DNA of 64,000 bases from Aristolochia californica. Lineage: Eukaryota > Streptophyta > Magnoliopsida > Piperales > Aristolochiaceae. Location: contig JARWKL010000009.1 of assembly GCA_029961685.1 (NCBI GenBank), positions 27,777,208 through 27,841,207 of the forward strand, written 5' to 3'. The translations under genes and the position numbers were made by a program. Positions 60,601 through 64,000 of this stretch are shown in pieces. Every line of letters starts with the position of its first letter. The stretch's first letter is position 1. Below the pieces are notes generated by a model. The model searched no databases, was not told the origin of the DNA, and saw nothing but the letters and a program-made list of their open reading frames with translations.

Positions 60601-61108
60601 ATCAAGGCGGTCTCAAGCTCTTCCGCCGAGAACTCGATTCCAATATTTAGAAGTGGTCTAAACACCTGAAAAGCGAAAAGGCGAGCAGTAACCAGTAAGC
60701 CCTAGGAAGAGAAATCGAGAGAAGGGCAAAGCAGGGCAGAGAAAGCAGGGATGGCAATGAAATTACATGTAAGAAGTTGAGAAGGGAAGCCAACTCCCAC
60801 ATTGATCGGAGGTTCCACCGAGGCACCTGGGAAGGCGGGGGAGAGTGAACAAGCGGCGTGATGATCTTGCTACATTGCTGTTGTGGTTGATCGCCCTTGG
60901 CCTTCTCCTTATCCTTGTCCTTGCTGTTGGCAGTACCAAGGGCAACAGTAGCGTGGTAAAGACGCGCGGCGGCACGGGAAGTGCAGGCACGGGGGAGTCG
61001 CTCCTTGCGAGAAGAGGGAGGAGGAGTGGCGGTGCTTTGGGGAGGCCCGCTGCCCTCGTCGAGAGAAGATCCGTTCAGTTGCACGGCAGTCGAGGGCTCG
61101 TCGGACAT
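51633..61108 (-). CDS. DDR4: DDT-domain chromatin protein, DDR4-like, 12 coding exons
   Basis: Arabidopsis DDR4 joins ISWI remodellers CHR11/CHR17 and MSI3 in the nucleus. Coding exons, all GT-AG: 61108-60767, 60665-60555, 59156-59070, 58965-58928, 58842-58761, 58571-58465, 58308-58152, 57794-57702, 57605-57482, 52995-52953, 52638-52447, 52362-51633. All phases agree, giving 701 aa. The DDT domain spans about residues 95-160 (PRWNLRSMWELASLLNFLHV onward), then TRMALGRATWVTVLCRKLRD. A basic region is RKERLLKKQHRQ, followed by SLRDRKPVTYTFDDYD. The last exon has NRRRQRPQRYSEKEFVEAVS, a Glu/Asp-rich tract and the C-terminal RKRRFLDLNELAPG. No damage is seen. ATG 61108 is the first in homologous sequence. 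Identification rests on remembered family motifs. Confidence 0.93.
52996..57481 (-). other. Intron 9 of the DDR4-like gene, 4.5 kb
   Basis: Far longer than the other introns (about 80 to 1400 bp). It holds a LINE RNase H remnant (54140-54880), a region of tttaccc/ggtaa motifs at 53510-53690 that may be a small DNA element, GC-rich sequence at 55390-55700, and a poly-A run at 56624-56641. The splice sites GTAAGAG and TTTTGCAG are good. Confidence 0.75.
54140..54880 (-). pseudogene. LINE (L1-type) RNase H and 3' end remnant in intron 9
   Basis: The minus strand reads PPVGFFKLNFDGSALGCPGP then VGDGGVIHDNKGNFL, the plant RVT_3-type RNase H that lies at the C terminus of non-LTR retrotransposon ORF2. 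A WYRRHANLLG-type segment follows after stops. A T-run on the plus strand at about 54150-54163 is the expected poly-A tail, placing the 3' end there. This is a 5'-truncated, dead copy, oriented like the host gene. Confidence 0.8.
57950..58135 (-). pseudogene. Second LINE RNase H C-terminal scrap in intron 7
   Basis: The minus strand shows an IPRSANSAADVLARKGA-type segment, the RNase H end motif with Asn-x-x-Ala-Asp. It sits between exons 8 and 7 of the DDR4-like gene. It resembles the element in intron 9 but is a separate, shorter insertion. Confidence 0.7.
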
Positions 61109-61450
61109 GATCACCGTCTGAAATCCTCCGGCCAAGGAATCAGGGCGCAGATCGGAAGACGGAGGTGGAGCAACGCGCGGGAAGCGAAAAACGAGTGAAA
61201 CGTACGAGCCAGAGACGGAGGAGATGACATGGTAAAGAAGTGCCCACACCCATCATCTAATGCTGAGCAGGGAGCGAACGAGAGAGAGAGAGAAGGAGAG
61301 AGAGAACAGAGACGGGGTCGAGGAGGGGTACGACGGAGGAATAACAAAAGACTTAGAGGAGAAGAAGGGAACACGAGGGAAAAGCTTTTTATTTACCTCT
61401 CCCGTTTAGACTGGTGAAGATCGAACGAGTGGCAATAATGAGAAGAATGA
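61109..61450 (-). promoter_or_regulatory. 5' leader and core promoter region of the DDR4-like gene
   Basis: On the plus strand 61268-61312 is a (ga)n-rich tract, so the sense strand has a pyrimidine-rich CT patch, common in TATA-less plant housekeeping promoters and 5' leaders. No TATA box is obvious. The interval is GC-richer than its surroundings, as expected for a broadly expressed gene start. Confidence 0.45.
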
Positions 61451-62018
61451 TCAGATGTGCCTTTAGAGCCTAACTGAGACACTTGCTTTTATGCCTTATA
61501 GTGCACCGACACCGGGCCCACTAAGAGGACCATATATCTCAGATGGCAAATGTTTGCTTCCGGAAAGGGGTTCAGATCCTCCTCCAGGAATTTTTAAGAG
61601 GTTGGTCATATCTAGAGTTTAACATCTACAAAATTTGTGGGCCACTACTAGCTTCACATTTGGTACTAAACTATTATAAAAAATATAGAGTAAATCATCA
61701 TTTACATGGCTTCGTTGCTACTCAGTTCAATTGAGTTGGCTTTAGTTACAATTTGGTTGTTTTGAATTACAATTTTATTGCAATTTGGGGTGGCAATTTG
61801 TTACGTCATGTCATCGCATGAAAGAAGTTGTTAAACTAGTTAACTTAAATATTGTTGACCATTTATTGACTGACTTCTTCATGTGGATGATAACAAAAGT
61901 TAATAGATTTGACAATTGTAAATCTAGTATCTCATATATTTTTCCTTCAAGAGACATCCATTTTAAGGTCTAAAGTATCAAAACGTACTTCAAGTATCAT
62001 AGAGAGTCAAGAACTCTT
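61451..62018. other. Intergenic sequence
   Basis: No gene or named repeat seen; AT-rich to the right, ending at the LTR at 62019. Confidence 0.5.
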
Positions 62019-62296
62019 TGTTGGAAGATATGATGTAATTAGTTTATGATTTATGTCTCTTATTCATTCTTATTAGGGTAAAAAGGGTATTCTTGTAATA
62101 TTAATCCTTTTAATATCAATAAATACAACTTAGGGAAGGGTTTGGACAAGTCCATAGCCCTATTCTTTTTTTTTCTTCTCCAAATTCGTTACTCTTCTTC
62201 TCCTCCTCCTACACCTTTCCACAACTCTTCTTCCTCTTCTCAACCCATAATCCTATTCTACTTTGATCATACATCTTAGAATCCTAAGTTCTAACA
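62019..62296 (+). repeat. 5' LTR of the right-hand element (278 bp)
   Basis: Shares gtctcttattcattctta-like, tagggtaaaaagggtat and the pyrimidine-rich tail with the LARD LTR at 16006-16317. Confidence 0.85.
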
Positions 62297-62312
62297 TGGT
62301 ATCAGAGCGGGG
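62297..62312 (+). promoter_or_regulatory. Primer-binding site
   Basis: tggtatcagagcgggg, a good Met-tRNA-complementary site at the first base after the LTR. Confidence 0.9.
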
Positions 62313-62539
62313 AATAATGTGAGATGGAAAAATAAAAAATAAGATGGAGAAGGAAAGGAAGAAGAAGAAAAGGAAAAACAAAAAACAAAAGGAGTTTCTC
62401 GTTTTTCCTTTCGTCTTCTTTCCAAATTCATATTTTATTAGATTTTTAACTCTCTTACTATATGTTTCACATATCAAATTATATACTTTTGAAAAGATAT
62501 TTGAGTCTAGTTTTCAACTCAAAAATAATCATTGAAATC

Positions 62540-63000
62540 TGATTTTTCTAGAAAGCAAAATTGACATCAGATGTAGCAAAGGTCATGCACATAAAAGTTT
62601 CGTGTAATAGCAAAAAAAACTTCAAATTTTGAGCCGTTTATGCCTTCAAGAACGAGAGTTTATATGGAGAATTATATATCAAAAAAAATATTTGTAAGTC
62701 TATTTTCTTACCTATTCAACCAATTCTAAATCTAAATTTTTTAGATGGAGATATTGATCTCGGAAGAGTCAATGGTCATACCTATCAAAGAAGAAAGAGT
62801 GAGTACTCAATTCGGCCATATTATAGAGTCCGAAATCTATCAAATTATTTATCTCAAAATAAGTATATTTTATGAAGAGATTATTATACTTAGATGAAAG
62901 GTATTTAATTTTAGTTTCATGAGGATAAAATTTCATATCAATCTGATTTATATTTAAAGAGATATTCGCATTAGAAGAATCAATGATCATGTTAGTATCC
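62540..63000 (+). repeat. Internal modules shared with the element at 35781
   Basis: Three units with a gatattgatctcggaagag-type block and (t)caa(t/a)ggtcat, plus a tatatatcaaaa...tatttgtaagtctattttc block, spaced about 190-210 bp. The last unit (ttcgcattagaagaatcaat) is close to 37118-37137. Confidence 0.75.
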
Positions 63001-64000
63001 TATTGCATGCAAAGATCATAATTTAAGCTGATTTTTTTGCTTCTCTTTTTGAGGTATTGTTATTGATCAATAATATCAGGAAAGTATTTCATGATCTACC
63101 CTTGGAAAGTTTCTTTTTTTAACTAACAATATATGGAAAGAATCTTTAGAAGATCATCTTATTTTCAAAAACTTTCCTTGATTTATTTATCAAAGAGAAG
63201 AAATGTTCCTATTCTGAATTATGGCAACTTCCCAAAAAAAAAAAAATAAGAGCTACTTGATTTAATGCTGAAAATTAGAAAAATATCTATGTAAGGAGAT
63301 TATGATCGATGATCAAATTTAAAATGTGTGTTTCTTGTTATGAGAAATCCTTGCAGCATATTAACAACATGTTGGAGCGACACTCAGTGTACTTATCCCC
63401 TAATGAAGCGAGCAGCCTCGTTCAGCCTATCACTCGATGAAATCCTTTCAACCTATAACTAGTCTAGCCTCAAGTTTTGCCTTCAATTTTTTTATCTTGC
63501 CTTTCAGAATCGGTTTCGTTCCGTGATTACATCTCTAAGCGTGGACTACATTCAAAAATAGGACACTTATGTCATTGGCTGTTAATTAGTTGGTTTAGTA
63601 TGACTTGCTCTCGGTTTGGGATCTAAATTAATCATTGATGCAATAAGCGTGGAAGTAACATTCATTACTGTTTTATTCACTCTTCTCTATTTTTTAGAAG
63701 ACCTTGCAGCTACTCTCAGAACCGTCAACACAGTTTTGTTATTTTTTTTAGAAGATTAACATCACTTGGTTCAATTTATTGGCATCTTATTACTCGGTTA
63801 AAGCTTATTATTTGGTGCACATATTCCTTATTCAAGGATGGACATACTGCAAATTATCTCATGTGTCCTTATTACTCTTTAAGGACTTTTACAATTTATT
63901 AGTTATCCATTGCTATATAAAAATATATTTGGTATGTGTTATTTGGGCATTAGCTCATTACCACAACTGCTATTGTGTCTCTTAGACTGAGATATTATTA

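Larger units (their letters stand above)
62019..64000 (+). mobile_element. Non-coding LTR retrotransposon, 5' part, runs off the window
   Basis: 5' LTR 62019-62296 (TGTTGGAAGA...TTCTAACA), primer-binding site at 62297 (tggtatcagagcgggg). The 1.7 kb of internal DNA has no gag or pol. The LTR tail matches the LTR at 16006. Modules at 62540-63000 match 36440-37150, and 63815-64000 matches 19310-19500. The 3' LTR lies outside the window. Confidence 0.88.

Noticed and set aside
60845..61198. 117-codon plus-strand ORF
   Set aside because: Exact antisense of exon 1 of the DDR4-like gene, in GC-rich DNA; no motif of its own.

Overview
This window is plant nuclear DNA, most likely from a woody angiosperm with a repeat-rich genome. 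The evidence is intron-containing genes with GT-AG splice sites (a class III peroxidase, a DUF538 protein and a DDT-domain chromatin protein), nested LTR retrotransposons primed by initiator Met-tRNA, a hAT transposon and LINE remnants. All gene models and family names here were read by eye; no database search was run.

Layout. 1-11.2 kb is repeat debris: a minus-strand LTR remnant, a dead copia gag, and a Ty3/gypsy-like LTR split by a complete hAT element (2593-8026) with an exact 8-bp target duplication. It ends with a chimeric vacuolar-sorting-receptor fragment abutting an LTR. 11.7-13.2 kb holds an intact four-exon class III peroxidase gene, with a 54-bp minisatellite upstream. 14.3-20.9 kb is a repeat-rich element split by a non-coding LTR retrotransposon (16006-20289). 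21.2-34.8 kb is nested retrotransposon DNA. It includes a structurally complete, recent Ty1/copia element (25825-31088) whose single 1443-codon frame is interrupted by six stops.

34.8-40.5 kb is the most unusual part. Fragments of at least five unrelated host genes lie side by side: thioredoxin h (antisense), PPR protein, ubiquitin-specific protease, beta-galactosidase and vacuolar H+-pyrophosphatase. A 470-codon ORF stays open across the last two. A complete non-coding LTR element (35781-38681) is inserted into the protease fragment. 40.6-45.4 kb is more gypsy and copia debris.

45.8-61.4 kb is genic. A DUF538 gene (minus strand, two proposed coding exons) and a 12-coding-exon gene for a DDR4-like DDT-domain protein (701 codons) lie in tandem on the minus strand, with LINE remnants in the introns of the second. 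From 62.0 kb to the end the window enters another non-coding LTR element. Its LTR resembles the one at 16006 and its internal region resembles the one at 35781, so these elements form a related, recombining family of non-autonomous retrotransposons.

The three intact genes have no obvious shared pathway: cell-wall or apoplastic redox (peroxidase), a small secreted DUF538 protein, and ISWI-type chromatin remodelling (DDR4-like). The rest of the window is explained by transposon nesting and gene-fragment capture.
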